Shown in pieces: positions 24,901 to 38,930 of a stretch of 64,000 nucleotides of DNA. Within the stretch, counting starts at the first letter, position 1. Every line of letters begins with the position of its first letter. Made by a program: the position numbers and the translations under genes. The notes beneath the pieces are model-generated. The model made no database searches and had not been told where the DNA came from. It was given only the letters and a program-made list of their open reading frames with translations. This stretch comes from Ophthalmolycus amberensis (taxonomy: Eukaryota > Chordata > Actinopteri > Perciformes > Zoarcidae), in assembly GCA_024529925.1 (NCBI GenBank), contig JAFEUB010000326.1:336501-400500 (forward strand). The letters run 5' to 3'.

Positions 24901-27709
24901 AGGTATGAATATGAACGTGTGAAGGTTTTCTTGTGGATTTGTGCGCTTGTATAGCTCAGCTAACACCTATACGTGTAACACATCTGATCCAAAAATATGA
25001 AATTTCTTTTTCTACAGTATGTATTCATGTATAAATGTGTTTGTGGCGCGAATTACTGTCATCTGCCAAATTTTGCACTGGGATGTGTGAAATGAGAACT
25101 GTGGAAGTGTCCCTCTGAAAATGTCAGGAAATGGCTGGTGGATGCCCCCCTCCTTTCCCTGCTGTCCACCACCGGTCCTGGTACAGGCTCTTTTTCTAAT
25201 ATAATTTCACCTGTTCTTGCATTGGGCAATGATTTCTCCGGGACATGAACAACACAGTAAGCAAATGTGTTACTGTATATACTCCCACACAAATATAATT
25301 TTAACCATATATTCACTTGTCACGAAGCTGCATCCTCTCCCACAGAGGAAAAAATCTGTTTATTTTTGGGCAGGGGTGTTTTTTGTCCAGACTGTTGTCT
25401 TGTAACTGGTCATGAGGAAAGCCAGTCCCACTCACCATCTGAAAATGAATTCCTCAACCCCTACCCCACTGTCACATAGATGTAACATGCCTCTAGCACC
25501 TACAATTACCAATAGTCAGTCGCCACAGGCTGTTCAAGCTGCATTATGACGCGCTGCTGGTCCAATTTCGTTGTCATTTTGTTCGCCATTTGTAATGCAA
25601 CTGTCCCCTCAACGGCACTGTACATTTCTGGAGTACTTTCAATGTGGGACTCTCCATCAGTCATGCCACCCTCAGCAGTCCCTTCAGCCTCTGTAGCGCT
25701 TCAATTAAATTGGAAACCAAATCAATTTCACCCCCAAGAGACCAAATTACCTACACCACTATTTACCATTCAGCAGTTTGATTTGGGCAGAACTTATATA
25801 TGTTTAAAACAGACAGTTCATATTAAGTCTAAATATCAATTTTCATGGGAATTTCAGGTAGATGAAGAGGAAAGATGAGCACACTGCAGAACATTTCAAA
25901 ACCATAGATCATAACTTTAATCATCCGTTTTTCTTTCATTGCAACATTTCTATCCAAAACGTTCTACTTTTGCCATTTCAGCTAATGGAAAGTTACTGAA
26001 ACCTCATGTAACTGCCAGCAGTCAATGAATCTCAACACCCTTTTCTATTCACACACCTTATTTTTGTTGTCAGCTTTGACAGTATTACACGCCGCAACCA
26101 AGGATCACGCTGACATTGTGGATGGAAAAATGATCAATTATAATCTTGCCAACTCTCACTTCTCCTCTCTCTGTCACTTATGCCACTGGTGATGAACGGC
26201 TAGGTACTAATAACTCATCTCACATTCTGAGCGGTTTATGGAGATATACCGCCATTAATTAGAGTGACAGACAAGTGGAATATATTAAGACGATGCATAA
26301 TGAGATAAAGGTTCTAAGTATTGCTTTGCACCTCTTTCACTGCCAATAATTCCACCAACAATTGGAAGAATTTATGAGGGGAACTGTTGTGAAAAAGTAT
26401 GTCTTAGCACAAATTAGGCATAGAAAGTTAGATTTTTTTAACCCTTACAGTTAAAGTAATACCAGAAATGAGTCATCACAACTTAAGTTTTTCCCAGTAA
26501 GATTAACAGCCACCTGAATATAACGCAAGGCTTAGAAAAACATTTACCAAATTTGGCATGGTGTTGGTGTCCAATTGTACCTTTAAAATCCAAATGCCCT
26601 TTGAAAACCACAATCCTCCTCCCTTTTGATTTTTGCTGATGGCAATGTTCCAACCAAGAATGGAAACATTTTCTTTATTATTTATTATATAATGTTTTGT
26701 GGCGACAAGAGATCATACTGTTGTATCCGGTTGAATTGAAGGATATGTTGCCATCCACCCACTTCTGTATATGGTCAAGTAATACTCCTTTAAGTAACTG
26801 TTAACTGAGCCTGTTGGTAGTTGTTTATTTGTTTACGTTTGTGTTTGTGTGTCAGACGATGGAAACAGTTTCATGCCAGTGACAGCAGACAGTCTGGCAG
26901 ATTGACTGGCATGTTGCCATTCAACATTGCTGAGCCGAACACAGCATCAGTTAAAAAGTCTCCACCTGTGTTGCATAGTTAAATAGAGCTGCAAGCAGTT
27001 AATATATTGGTAGACACGCTGTAAGCGAATAAATGACTGAGAATAAATGCAAGTGAGCTGACTATTTTTAGGAGACCGAAAACTGTCTTAAGTAAGCAAG
27101 TTCGGCTTACAATATGGCCTTTGCTGATAAGAAGCACAAGTCGGATGCTACAGTATATAGTGCTGCGGCCCAGATAACCCGTTCCCTCCTTTCTCTCTGC
27201 TTCGGCTCCGTGTTGTTGCTGGTCATCTGGAAGTCAGTTAAAGACAGTGATTTATGCCTGGGGCTTCATGCAGCATTGCCTCATTACACACAGCCATTTT
27301 GAAAATCAGCAGATAATTACAGTGTACATCATAGACCTCATGGGGCCCAGCAGATTCAGTCTATTCCACTGGCCTGTGATTTGGGCCACAGGGCATGGAA
27401 AACTTAGTTCTAACCTCATTTGGAGTATAAGTTGCTTTTCATTTTACAGGAATTCTTTCAGGAAATTTGTTGTGGAATGTTGAATTGGCATGTTTTAATC
27501 GCTCTACTGTGAATAGTCATTATGGATAATGATTTTTTTTTGCTAATGGTATTCCTTTATTCAATGAAAAGACAGTAAAGACAGTACAGAGTCATGCTCA
27601 TTTGAGGGCAGTTAAACAGGTTTCATAACAAATGTAATGTTTACTTTTCTTGGCACCAGAGTGATAATACACACAAATATATTGTGTTTTATGAGCTGTT
27701 AAAACTGAC

Positions 27710-27870
27710 ATGTCTTCCTCCACCAATGCCAAACAAACCCAAGCTAAGCAAGCACTAACAGACTTTTTCTTCCAATCTTGAAGGGAACATTAACACGTGC
27801 CCGAACTGAACTGAACCCTGAATATCTGGACCTCCGTCCGCGAGCCGAGCTGAACCCTGAATACTGGACC
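27710..27870 (+). other. Coding-like remnant with a 39-base in-frame duplication
   Basis: A 23-codon frame beginning ATG at 27710 (reading MSSSTNAKQTQAK...) stops at 27779. Immediately after, in another frame, two near-identical units (27808-27832 and 27847-27870) repeat with a 39-base period. Both translate to ELNPEY, followed by LDL in the first and WTP in the second. A period divisible by three suggests a former coding repeat, possibly from a decayed mobile element. I do not recognise the protein, and the region is short enough for this to be coincidence. Confidence 0.2.
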
Positions 27871-28984
27871 CCTTGCACCCCTTTAGTGAGTACCGATGCT
27901 TCTATTTCTCACCAAACGATCACCATAGCTTCACTTAACACAAGTCATTACTTTTAATAAACTCAAATTATGTTGTACAGCAATTTACTTCACCATCCCA
28001 CGCACTGGCATGTTAAGCTCAGTTATGACTTGTTAGATTCAGTATCATTTTCTCATTCGTGACTCCATCTACGTTTAGGCACTGAAACGGACTCTGCTCT
28101 CTTCATATCTTCTCCTTCTTTCCTTTACAATGTTTAATATATTATGCCTCTTAGTTACTGTGAGACATTGTACTTACAACATCATTAAATTCAGGGCCTA
28201 ATGCAATGCTAATATTCATGCCATTTTTACTTTGAGTAATATGTATTTGTCTCATTACCTCCATGCTTAGAAAACACAGTGCTTGATAGTCATCTGGGGG
28301 TAGGAGGAAGTTTGCTTGCACACTGGTGAATCTTAATGATGTCAGTTCTTCTTACTCTCTGTTATCAACATGGGGAGGGTTTCTTGTAAACTAGCAGTCT
28401 CACTATATTTATTATTCTCATTTTCAGGCATATTTTATATCGCTGCTGCTCTGATGTTATTGATGTGGAAACTATAGCTGAGTGATTGTAATATACATAA
28501 CAAATAAGGGCAAATATTCTGACCCTCTCAAATCAATTCTAGTTTACATGTGAAAACGATATAAATACATATACAAATGTGCAAACATAGCTTGCAAATT
28601 ATCGATCAGTGAATTTGACATTGAGGGCATTGTGGACTGTATATATTTGTGTTTCATAATATTTAGTTTAACAAACCATTGTCTTGCAGTTATATTCTCA
28701 TGAGTTGTAGTCTCACATTAAATATTCATAACCTGTTGTGCTCCCTTGGGTCCAACATCAGCAAAAGAGAAAAGCTAACATGACGTAGGTATAGACGCAA
28801 TGTAAACACAGGGGAGTGAAGTCCCTCCTACCCAAATTCCCCTGGGCTGGGATCAACAGACTGAGAGAAATACTCCAATGTGCATGCATTATGGGAATAG
28901 AGGGCCACAATGTCTTTCCGTGTACGTGCTTGGTGAGCAGCTTTCTTTGATATCAATGGACTGCTATGTTTATAATCTCTATAA

Positions 28985-29020
28985 ACAGATTCTGCATTCA
29001 TTCTTTTATGCAGAATCTGT
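28985..29020. repeat. Perfect 13-bp inverted repeat with 10-nt loop
   Basis: ACAGATTCTGCAT (28985-28997) pairs exactly with ATGCAGAATCTGT (29008-29020) across a loop of ten bases. The pairing does not extend into the flanks, so the stem is too short for a typical microRNA precursor. A template-switch event during replication is the simplest origin. Confidence 0.85.
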
Positions 29021-30344
29021 AGGCAATGGGACAAGATTTTGGTATCAGAAGCAATTATGGTTTATGTCTGTAGTCTGAGTAGTATTGCCTAATCGCGTTG
29101 GAGCAGACTTTGGTTATTTGCAGGGTAACAGTTCGTGTGGAGAGCCAAAGAGCATTGGCCCTAAATGCAATCTCTAAACGCATCGGCTATTGTCTGATGA
29201 TGATTTAGCTTTTTATTAATTTCAAATTGAATGACACAATCCGATTGTACACGTCGTCTCTCAAGTTGCTAATCAGACTGTAAACAATGAACAATGCATA
29301 GAAAGGGAATTCTTGGCCTGGATATTGGCTGGCTATGGAACCACAGAGATATAGCCTCTCAACCTCAGAGGCTTATCCGTTGTCAGACCGATTTAGTAGG
29401 AGTAGCCCATAAGACGCCCCTCTCCTTCCCCAACATTGACATTATTGGCCATTGCAGTATTTCACTCTGGACATCGTCATATGCCAATTCAGTAGACCTG
29501 GCCCATCCCTAGCAAAGTCTGAATATTTCATCCCTACATTTTTGGCTGTGAGCACAAGATCTCCTCGGCCTGCCATGTTCTCCTGCCCCTCTACACAGTT
29601 ACACATATTCTCCTCAGGCCATGTTTGACGATGTTAAACTTACAGTATACTGGTCACAAAGTGAAAGCAAGCATTGAACAATCATACTGCAATGTTCCAC
29701 TGCCAGCCTGATCGAAATAGTGAGTGCTGAGGAACTGACTCTCTTTCTCTCCTCTTTTTTATCTTTTCTCTCTCCATCCATACAATACATCAGAATGTTT
29801 AGAACTACAGATGCAGTAGTTGAACATGTACATATCTCAGAGTGTATCCCTCAGGACCCCCTTTAAGAAGCGGCTTGGAGACGTTGTTCCTGAATTTATG
29901 GGATTTCATCAAATGGAAACCCCATTGGTGATTTGAATAAACAGAAAGAAAAACAAATCCCTTTGTTACCAGTCCGCTGGTAGCACAGCGCCTTACTTGT
30001 GCCACTACGTCATTGCAGGCTTCTCTTATTAGATCACAATTCATGTTAAGTTCCATTAACAAATGTGACTTTCATCTTCGCTTTGAGACATCTTTCTTTC
30101 ATACTCCCCAATCATATAAATGGTTGAGGGAGCTGTAATAAGATATATGGGACAGTCTATGTGTTGTGTCTCCCGACAGTCAATATTTGGACTTTAGCCT
30201 GATTTAATGAACAGAATTTCTCAGAGATATCTCCCAAGCTGTATTCTACGGGAGATCTCTATGGCTTCGTTAAAGCACTGCGCTGTTTGCTTAGTGAGCC
30301 ACACTGGACTAAAAAAAGCTCAAAGACAAACACATGCATGCGCT

Positions 30345-30370
30345 CACACACATATACACACACACACACA
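30345..30370. repeat. (CA)n microsatellite
   Basis: A CA array with a single CATATA interruption, followed by an A-rich tail. Confidence 0.95.
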
Positions 30371-33300
30371 AAAAACGCAAACACTTGCACACACCATCAC
30401 CACAGAGGAGGCCCCTTTCTTCCAGCCCAAGAGGGAATGATGACTCTCATTATCGCCTCAAAGCAAGATGCCCACAGTGCCCCTACTCAGCAGCCAGACA
30501 GCTTCATTGTATTGGTGTTCGATAATTTCCTTTCCTCTGTCATTCGGAGTGCATCAGGGAGTTGCATGGTGAGGGAGGAGTTGCGAAAGTGGCGAGAGCT
30601 AATGTGAAACGGCACAGCTGGCTGAAATGATGCCCTCCCATGGTTGGTGAATCTCTGGGCTCACTGGTGAGCAGTCCACACTGACACCTTCCTGTCTTTA
30701 ACTGTTAAATCTCGTGCAAAAATGTGGATTGGAATCGATGCTTGAGTTTATCATGTAATCGAATCACAACATACAACAAATTGCATTCTCTACATCAGTG
30801 TTTTTTTCCGGGCAGGATAAATAGCCCATAAGAAACTGGGAAAAGTCACCTTGTGGACTGCATATGACCAGCTGATTTATTGGGAGTTTTTCCATGGTCC
30901 CCAGACTCAAAGAGATCAATATATGTACTGCCATGTATATTTATTACCAGTGTCTGGAACACTGGAGTTTCCAAATGTATTACAATATTGGCGTGCGTGG
31001 AATCCAAAACAATCAAAGCTGTATGCCCATGAGAAGTTTTTATGCCACAAAGAAATTGACTGTGACATGGACTTCCCTTTCTTTAAATTCACAACATAAA
31101 ATAGGATTACATCACAATTTAGAGTGGTATTAATTTAGCTTAATTTTATTCTATTCTAGCTTTACAAGCAGGTATTTGAATTTAAAGAAACATCTGAGCT
31201 AACAGAGAAATGGCAGAACAATTTTCTGAGATGCATGTTGTTCACAGTGCTTGTAAGTTAAATCAGCTTTGATTACAAACCTTTAAATGGCAATTTGAAT
31301 TGAATGTTATGTGACGTCACTGAAAACAGGGGAAGGAAAATATGCTCACCACCTCTTGACACATTTTTTTCACACGGTTAGAGAGAGACACTCTGTGCTC
31401 CATCTAAATCATATTTGGGTCTGAGCTGAGATGACAAAGGAGTTAGGGAGTTTGTAAAAGCAAGAGCCAGTTCAACTACCTCCTAAGATACAATTTGTAA
31501 ACTACACAGCTGTGTAGGAGCATGTGATTTTCTGCAGCAAAGCTTTTCTGTTCAGATTTTGGGAAACTGCTGCATGTTTTACAGGCTCTGTTGACAAGGA
31601 AACCTGAAGGTGAGATTCAACAGTGATCCGAAGAAAGGTGCAATTGTCATCGTGCATGTTTTCCTGCAACTATATGTCACAGAGTGGAAAAATGTGTTAA
31701 AATCAGAGAGAAGAGGAAAGGCCAGGGGTGATATTACTTTATATGAAGCTGTTTTTTCTCTATTCTAAAACTCCAAACGATAACGCCTCTATACAATACA
31801 TTACTATGCTTTAGTCAGCCTTTTTTCTTCTTGAACACCAATATTCTATTCATGATGAGAAACACTCTGTATAGTAATGTCTTATTATGGTAAGGCACAT
31901 AGCTAAACTTATTAAAATTATGCCAAGAAGTTTTGCCTTGGGAAAGCTACATTTGTTTAAGTTTAGCAATTACTAGATAGTATAAGATGTCTCAACAGTA
32001 AGTAGTATTTTTGTTAACTTTTCCTTTTTTTCCAGCACTGCAAACCTCACCCACACACACACACGCATTCAATGAAATCCATGAGGGCGGAATCATACAC
32101 ACTCTTACTTGTGACAGATTTATGTTTTGTGGTGATTACTGGAGACAGATGCACAGTGTTCGACCCATGAATGCTTGCACTGTGCGTCATCATCCGCTTT
32201 GTCAGTTGGAAAAAACATGTGACAACTTTTCATAAACTATTGCTTGATTGTATTCCTCCATGTGTTTGGACTCTTTAGGGGCTTTTTACCCTTCATGAAA
32301 GAATATTTCACTTGGGGCCAATAAGACATGCATATCATGTGAGGAATGAAATGTGCACTTCCCCACTTCCTACCCCTACATCCAGCGCCCTTGCTTGTAC
32401 CGCACCCATCTTCGTGTTGAAGCTTCATTCTGATCTCAACTACAGATCTTTTGTGTTTTTTGTCTTCATCTTACATGTTTGCGAAGCTAGCGCAGTCACA
32501 CACTGTTGTGGCTGGTGAACCTGGTCAGATTAACAAAGCATTAATATAACATTCATATGGTTTGTTTTAAATGCATGGTAATTTAAAAACTACAATTAAA
32601 CATACTCATACTTAAGTATATATTTCCTTCACATACTGGTTAACTGCCTCGAATCATAGTAGTGAAGTCAAGAGTAATGGCAACGACCTGGATTAAGCCG
32701 CAGTGGCTTTGTATGACACACTACTTTCTCTTCTCACTGTCTGACTTTCTCTGAAGGTCAGTTTGGCCATTAGCCTAACACTGCGTGCCCCACCTCTCCA
32801 CTCCAATTCTCCTCATCTCCCCTTTCCTCACTTCTCCTCCCCTCTTCATGGTCTGAAGAGGGATGTGAGGGGACTAAATTTATCTTCACACAAACCAAAG
32901 CTAAGATGTTGAAAGAGAACCCCCGACAGCTCGGTAACCGACCGTTGACCGCGATCGGCTTCACCTACGCGAGGTGTCTGTCAAAATAACATTTCGGCCA
33001 TTTCTCCTCTACCCTTCCCTCCATCCTTCTTTCTTTTTATCCTCCTCCTCAACTCGATCCTCCCATCCCCTGTTTTATTAACAGCGGAGCTGGTGGCTTG
33101 TGATAACTGGTCACTCCTCCAGGCGTTGAAAGGCAAGGACACTCTATTATCCTAGCTAGATGGATGGGTTGAAATATTGCCTGCAACTGGTGGAGCCTGC
33201 CAAATCCTCCAGTCTTAAAACCTCTTTGTCTCTGACAAGGAGGGACATTAGTGAGAGGGCCAGGATCTTGGATGGGGATACGCTTCTCTGAATACAACGT

Positions 33301-34865
33301 GGAGAGAGCAAAAGCGGACACAGGAGTGCATATGTGTGCAATCCAGATATCGCATGATGTTTGTGTTTGCTTTATATCTCAGAAAAATGTACAAAAAAAC
33401 TTCCATTTTGATGAGTAGCTACAGTATTGTATAACTCTCTCTGTCCTCCCATGTGTGCACCTGCATGAAAAAGAGAGAGAGGAAGAGAGAATACTTTGTA
33501 TACATTAAAATGATTAACATGTTGCAGGTAGACAGCCGGTCAGCCAGACAGCAGAGTCACAATTATGTCCTAATTATGGGCGACCTTTACCACACAACAG
33601 TTGCAGACTTGTTTCACCCTCTGTTTCTCTGCCAATACATTTTGGAAAATGTAGCCTATTTGCAACTAGCAAGTGTCAGTAGTTCTCGCATTTTAAAATA
33701 AGCTCTGAGAAACAGCTGTAGTGTTTTAGGATATCTGTGCTTCTATACATCTTCATGCTTTGGCAGCACGGCTGTTAGTCTTTGTAGAAATAAAGAGAGA
33801 TAGCATAAACGTTACCTTGTTTGCCTTATAGATCTTACCCTCCCTTTGGATCATTATGTGAGGTTTTAAAAAGACAGCGGTAAGACCCAGGCTGCAACCC
33901 CTGGGTCTGTAAAGTGAAGCCAATTCGTAAGTGCCTTAAACCTGCATTCTTTCTAATAGCCGTCAGGGACGACTTGTCTGACAGCAAAAAGAAGCCTGAT
34001 TGTCGATGAGAAAATTACTCTACTTCTCAATTGATTTATTACCACAGTAATCTTTGTAAACAAGAGTTTATGTTCTCAATTGCTATAGTTTCAAGTCTTC
34101 TTTAATACAGCATGATGTTCATTTCCTCAATGATGGTGTCATTTAGAGTAAAATAGACCATAAATCAGGGTATGCTTTAGGATGTGGCTACCTTGTGAAT
34201 GACAGATCACTGCCACGGCATTGTCCGGTCTGGGAGTTGTTTGGGTCTTGATCTTTGAACTTCAACCCTTTCACAGTGCGTTTCAGTTCATAAAAGTTGA
34301 ATGCAACATTTTGTTGCTAAACATGTCTTGTTCAGCATTCAGTTGTATTTAGCTCCAGCCTCTCGTGTCACTTCTGGTTTCAAAAAACAAGATCACAATC
34401 GCCAAAAAGTTGAGCTCAAGTCCACAAAACAATGGGCGACGTGACGGTGACTACGTCCTCTTCTTACTATGAGTGAGACACATTCTTTCTTTCAGATTTC
34501 GTCAAAATCCAGTCAGTACAGCCTGAGACACATGAACAAAGTAGATGCAGAATCGGGAACCAAACCATTCCATTTTTCTAAACAACTTGGGGTCAGTATC
34601 AATGTTTGTGGGCTGTTTACTTGGAATATAGCAGCATTGGTCAATTGTTCAAACAGCTTCAAAAAAGCTTCTTTGTTTATGCTCATTTGCAAAGTAGAGT
34701 AGCTTGATGATCTTACACAGAATGAAGGGAGTAGACCAGGGTGGATGCATGGATGGATGGATGGAGAGGGCACACAAAGCATCTGAATGTGACACAGCAC
34801 TATGAAGTCTTCAGCTATGATGCTGCACTTTGTGATGGCCCCACACTCCTGTTGCCCTGCTACTG

Positions 34866-34886
34866 CGTGTGTGTGTGTGTGTGTGT
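34866..34886. repeat. (GT)n microsatellite
   Basis: About ten GT units. A short GGAT/ATGG tetranucleotide patch lies about 100 bases upstream at 34741-34765. Confidence 0.95.
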
Positions 34887-37800
34887 TTTCCAGGTCTTTG
34901 GCTGGGTGCAGCTGAGGTGCAAACACCCTAACATGGAACACCTGTCCAGTTTTCCTGAGCTATTCAAGCCCGCCTGCCCAGTCGCTAGTCGTAACATTCA
35001 TATTAGTTAAATTATTGTATAGGGCAGCAGATGTTTTTGGAACAGTTATATTCCATAGTCCGGTCTTTCACTACACATGTGTCGGTAATAATAAAGCCAG
35101 GGGATTCGATGAACTTAACAAATTCTTGTTCACTTCACATAGTCCATTTATGAATAGAAACAGCTCAAAACTTGGTAACAGTCCGTGTAAGAACACCATT
35201 ATATAACCACATTTTACATATGTTTGAGGTTCCGAGGACACTCTGAGTAATGATCAAGGATGAACAGTGCCATTTATCCATTTAGAAAAGTAATATGTTA
35301 TCAAATATATCCAAGTGCACTAGCAATTCAGAGAAACGTGTGAAACAAACCTTTGAATGTGTACAACTCCCTTGACATGAAGTAAGCATTCAACTATACA
35401 TACCAGGGACAGAATCGACCAAGCCACGAAAGACTCTTAGCTACACATTTAAAATGTGCGAAAATGCTTTTACAACAATTATTCCTGTGAAAGAAAACTA
35501 CAAATTTACTGAAATGAGACTTGACTGGTTCTGAATCAGCCTCACTTTTAAGCACAAGATTCACATAGAATGTACATTTGGTATCTCTCACAGTGATGTT
35601 CAGCTAGAAGTTTATCACCGCCTCAAGGACTTCTTTTTACACGGCATGCTCATCGTCCATGCTTTTTTAATTGAATTAAGGAGCACTCACTGTGGCATCT
35701 CTGTTATTGTTATCTTGTAGGTGTACAGGGTTATTAAAGAAGGAAGCATGTTAAGTCATTTGTTATCCCTGGCATTCTAATAAACATGTTGGCTTTGGGC
35801 AAGGCCTGCAGGTTGTCTGTGCAGTTCAGATTGATACTCCTGCCATATCTAGAGCTATACACCTCATTATACTAAGAGGATGCTTAAGAGGAGATGCATC
35901 TGGGAGAGAGTGTGGAAGGCAAAGCAGGAGAGATGAAAACTGCTCCACATATTCTTTCTTTCATAGGAAAGAGTCAGGAATGCATTTCAAACCATGCATG
36001 CTCATAGGAGACATATCAAGAAAGCATTGACTGAAATGTATTTGCAAATGATGTTGTTTTGCCATTGGGTATTTAGAATGGGATGTGTAAAATTACAGTC
36101 AAAAGGGAATAAAAAACACATACAACAACAATACAACCTCATCGCCCCAATTATTCCCAATTGAGATCCACGCTTAGTTTGCTAACTTGTGTTTTTTTCA
36201 GCTCAAGCACTGGTTCTTCACACATATAACCCCATGAGGTTTGTGTCAGGGAAGGCTTGATTTTGCTAATTGGTGCCAAAGCTGTTAATTGGAGCTGTGG
36301 AAACACAAAATGGAGAATCGGAGGGTTCTCTCTTGGGAAATATGTGTGTTCAACCTCATTTTCCACCTTTAATCATTGTTTTTCGAGCTGTCTAACTGCA
36401 GAGACGACATCAATTTGTTGTGACAACAAAATGCCCAGTCGAGATTTATATAATATGAAAGACAAACAAATTACACTCAGCACTGTATATATTAAGAGTA
36501 AGATGTAAAGGCCATAGCTGTGTTGTCCCATAATTGTGACACAAGGATTATCATGATTATCACTATGTTTTTAAACAGTTTGCAATGCAGATGAAACAAT
36601 TCTACTTAACTAACCTGTCTATGAGGAACTGATGAAGAAATGTGTCAGCTTTTGTGAGGTAATTACCTCCCGACAAAAAGGAAGGAAATGTCTACATCTA
36701 CCGCAACAAACTTTACAGATTAAAGTCATTCCCGACACTTCCTCAGTCGAGTCCTACCAATGAATTTATGTTAATTGTGAAGCACATGCAAGTGGCGAAG
36801 TATCAGCAGCAAACTATATTCATATTTATTGTGATTCTGATGCCACTTACAATGACAAATATTAAGTAATCAGTGTGTCCAGTGCTGTGATGGCCCTTTC
36901 CTCAGATGTTTTGTTGCACTATTTATTGATGGTTGTGCTATCTAGTTAGCTCTCCTGCTATTGGTACTTCATCTGATCTAACGAGCTTATAAAACAGGAA
37001 AAAAAAAAACATCGAGGGAATGTTTTCTCCAACTGTGATCAGTTAATCTCTTCCAGCCATGTTATCTCCTCTTAGGGGTCATCCCCTCAAATGCTCAAGT
37101 GATTTTCAATTGACAGCCACATTAGCGGCTTTTAACATGTATCTTTTCAGGAACTAAAACTTGTTTTTATCTTGGTCACAATGTGCTTTTGAAATGTTCC
37201 ACTTGATTTTGAAAGGGCTTCCTGAGCCTTAGGAGTGGGATAATTTTCTAAAACCATAGAGGAGCATGTAATCCCCCAGCTTCCCTGAATAGTTAAAAAA
37301 GTTACACCACTTTGATATTTACTCAGAGGCTGTAGCAATGTGTTCAAAAAAAGTTGAAATACAATTGCCTAGATAATATATTATAGAATATATAATAATG
37401 ATATTTTATGAATGACACCTTGATGGGTATAAAGCATATTCAGGAATGATACATACCACAATCATGTGTTGAATGTCAGTAAACACTTTGATTCAGTGAT
37501 TGCTGTTCAGCTTTTTCTATTTTCCTGGATTGTCTGCCATTTTTATTTTCGCATCGACAAGTCATCGTATATTTATTAATCGGGTTCATGTGACCAAGTG
37601 TCATCATCAGAAACTTGCCAGTGACAAAATTCTGCCTCACAGGCAGCAGATGCTGTGGCAGCTTTTGATGTGTTGCCAAGTACTGAGATCCCATGCAGTT
37701 CAAGTGAGGGTGCTAACAAAGTGTCTTGATATGTATGTCATACCCACATGGAGCCGGCAGTGCAGGCGACATGTTGGAATTAGTCCAGAGTGCGTCGGAG

Positions 37801-38930
37801 TGTTTTCAGATGTTTGACATGTTTAGGTGGACTATAGGACCATACGTGATGCATCCGAAACCTATATCTGACACTGCAACATCAATTGTGACGTTAATGA
37901 GGGTGGATTGAGTTCACAATTCAACCTTAGTAGCATATAGGTTTCTTAACTAGTGAGTCCTCATCTTCATAGATTTACTTTAGTGCTCCTGTTTCCTTTT
38001 GTCCAGCGAGCAATGACAGCACACATCGCTAGCGTTCATGGCTTATTTATACAGCACACATGATTAAGAGCCATTACATAGTATCAGGTGCAACTACTCT
38101 GTTCTACCTTACATATCAGTACATCACATAACCTTTTGGAAGAGCTTGATGAGGGTGCAACGGCTGCTTGAATGTTTTGATAATTTGTTATGAGGAAAGT
38201 CTTGCTACAAGTTGACAAAGTATTGCATGCCTACACATTAGCTTAGAACAGCACTTTAAAGATGTGAGTTATCAAACTGTTTCTGCAAGAGGTGTACCAG
38301 TTATTGCTAAACCCCATTTTTTGAGCGCATTTCTCAGCTAGAGATATTTTTAAAAAGTTAAGCGGAGAGCTGCACCAAATCAGTAAAATAATTTGGAATG
38401 AAATTTGGCCATGTATTGTAGCTATCAGTTATTAGGCAGCACAATCAGACTTATCCTTGACCATATGTGCTCCAAGCTGCTGAGTATTTATTCTATTCAT
38501 TTGAATTGCGGACCATAGAAATGTTGGTTCATTTCTTAGTCAAGCACAATACTGCACTCTTCAGTTGTTGGCTTTTATAATAAAGGAAGAAGCGGTGGTT
38601 ATTATAAGCCTATAGATACAGCATCCATTTGACCAATTTTACATTAGGACCTGGTGTAGTTCCTCTTAGTCACTCTTTGCTAAGTGCACCTTTGAGCCAA
38701 ATGTACTGCCTCTTGAAACATAGAAGTGCAGTCAAACATTTATTCAGATTCAGATTCAACTTTATTGTCATTGCACACAGTACAAGTACTAGGACAACAA
38801 CAGGCAGTTTAAGCATCTAACCAGAAGTGCAAAAAGAAGCAGTGCAATGTGCTAGATAAATAACAGTATAAATAACAGATAAATAATAAAAAAGAAAAAT
38901 AACGGTATGAGTAACCGGGGATGGGGGCTA

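Larger units (their letters stand above)
24901..38741. other. Long unannotated stretch, no gene seen
   Basis: No open frame exceeds about 142 codons and none is recognisable. Items inside are a small in-frame duplication near 27808-27870, a perfect 13-bp inverted repeat at 28985-29020, microsatellites at 30345-30370 and 34866-34886, a 16-bp palindrome centred on CAGCTG at 31502-31517, pyrimidine-rich patches near 32793-32850 and 33000-33066, and a 9-bp perfect hairpin at 33883-33908. No exon with both splice sites was noticed. Confidence 0.55.

Noticed and set aside
28985..29020. microRNA precursor
   Set aside because: The stem is only 13 bp and pairing does not extend beyond it, so it is too short for a standard precursor.
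31502..31517. 16-bp palindrome CTACACAGCTGTGTAG
   Set aside because: About one perfect 16-bp palindrome is expected by chance in 64 kb.
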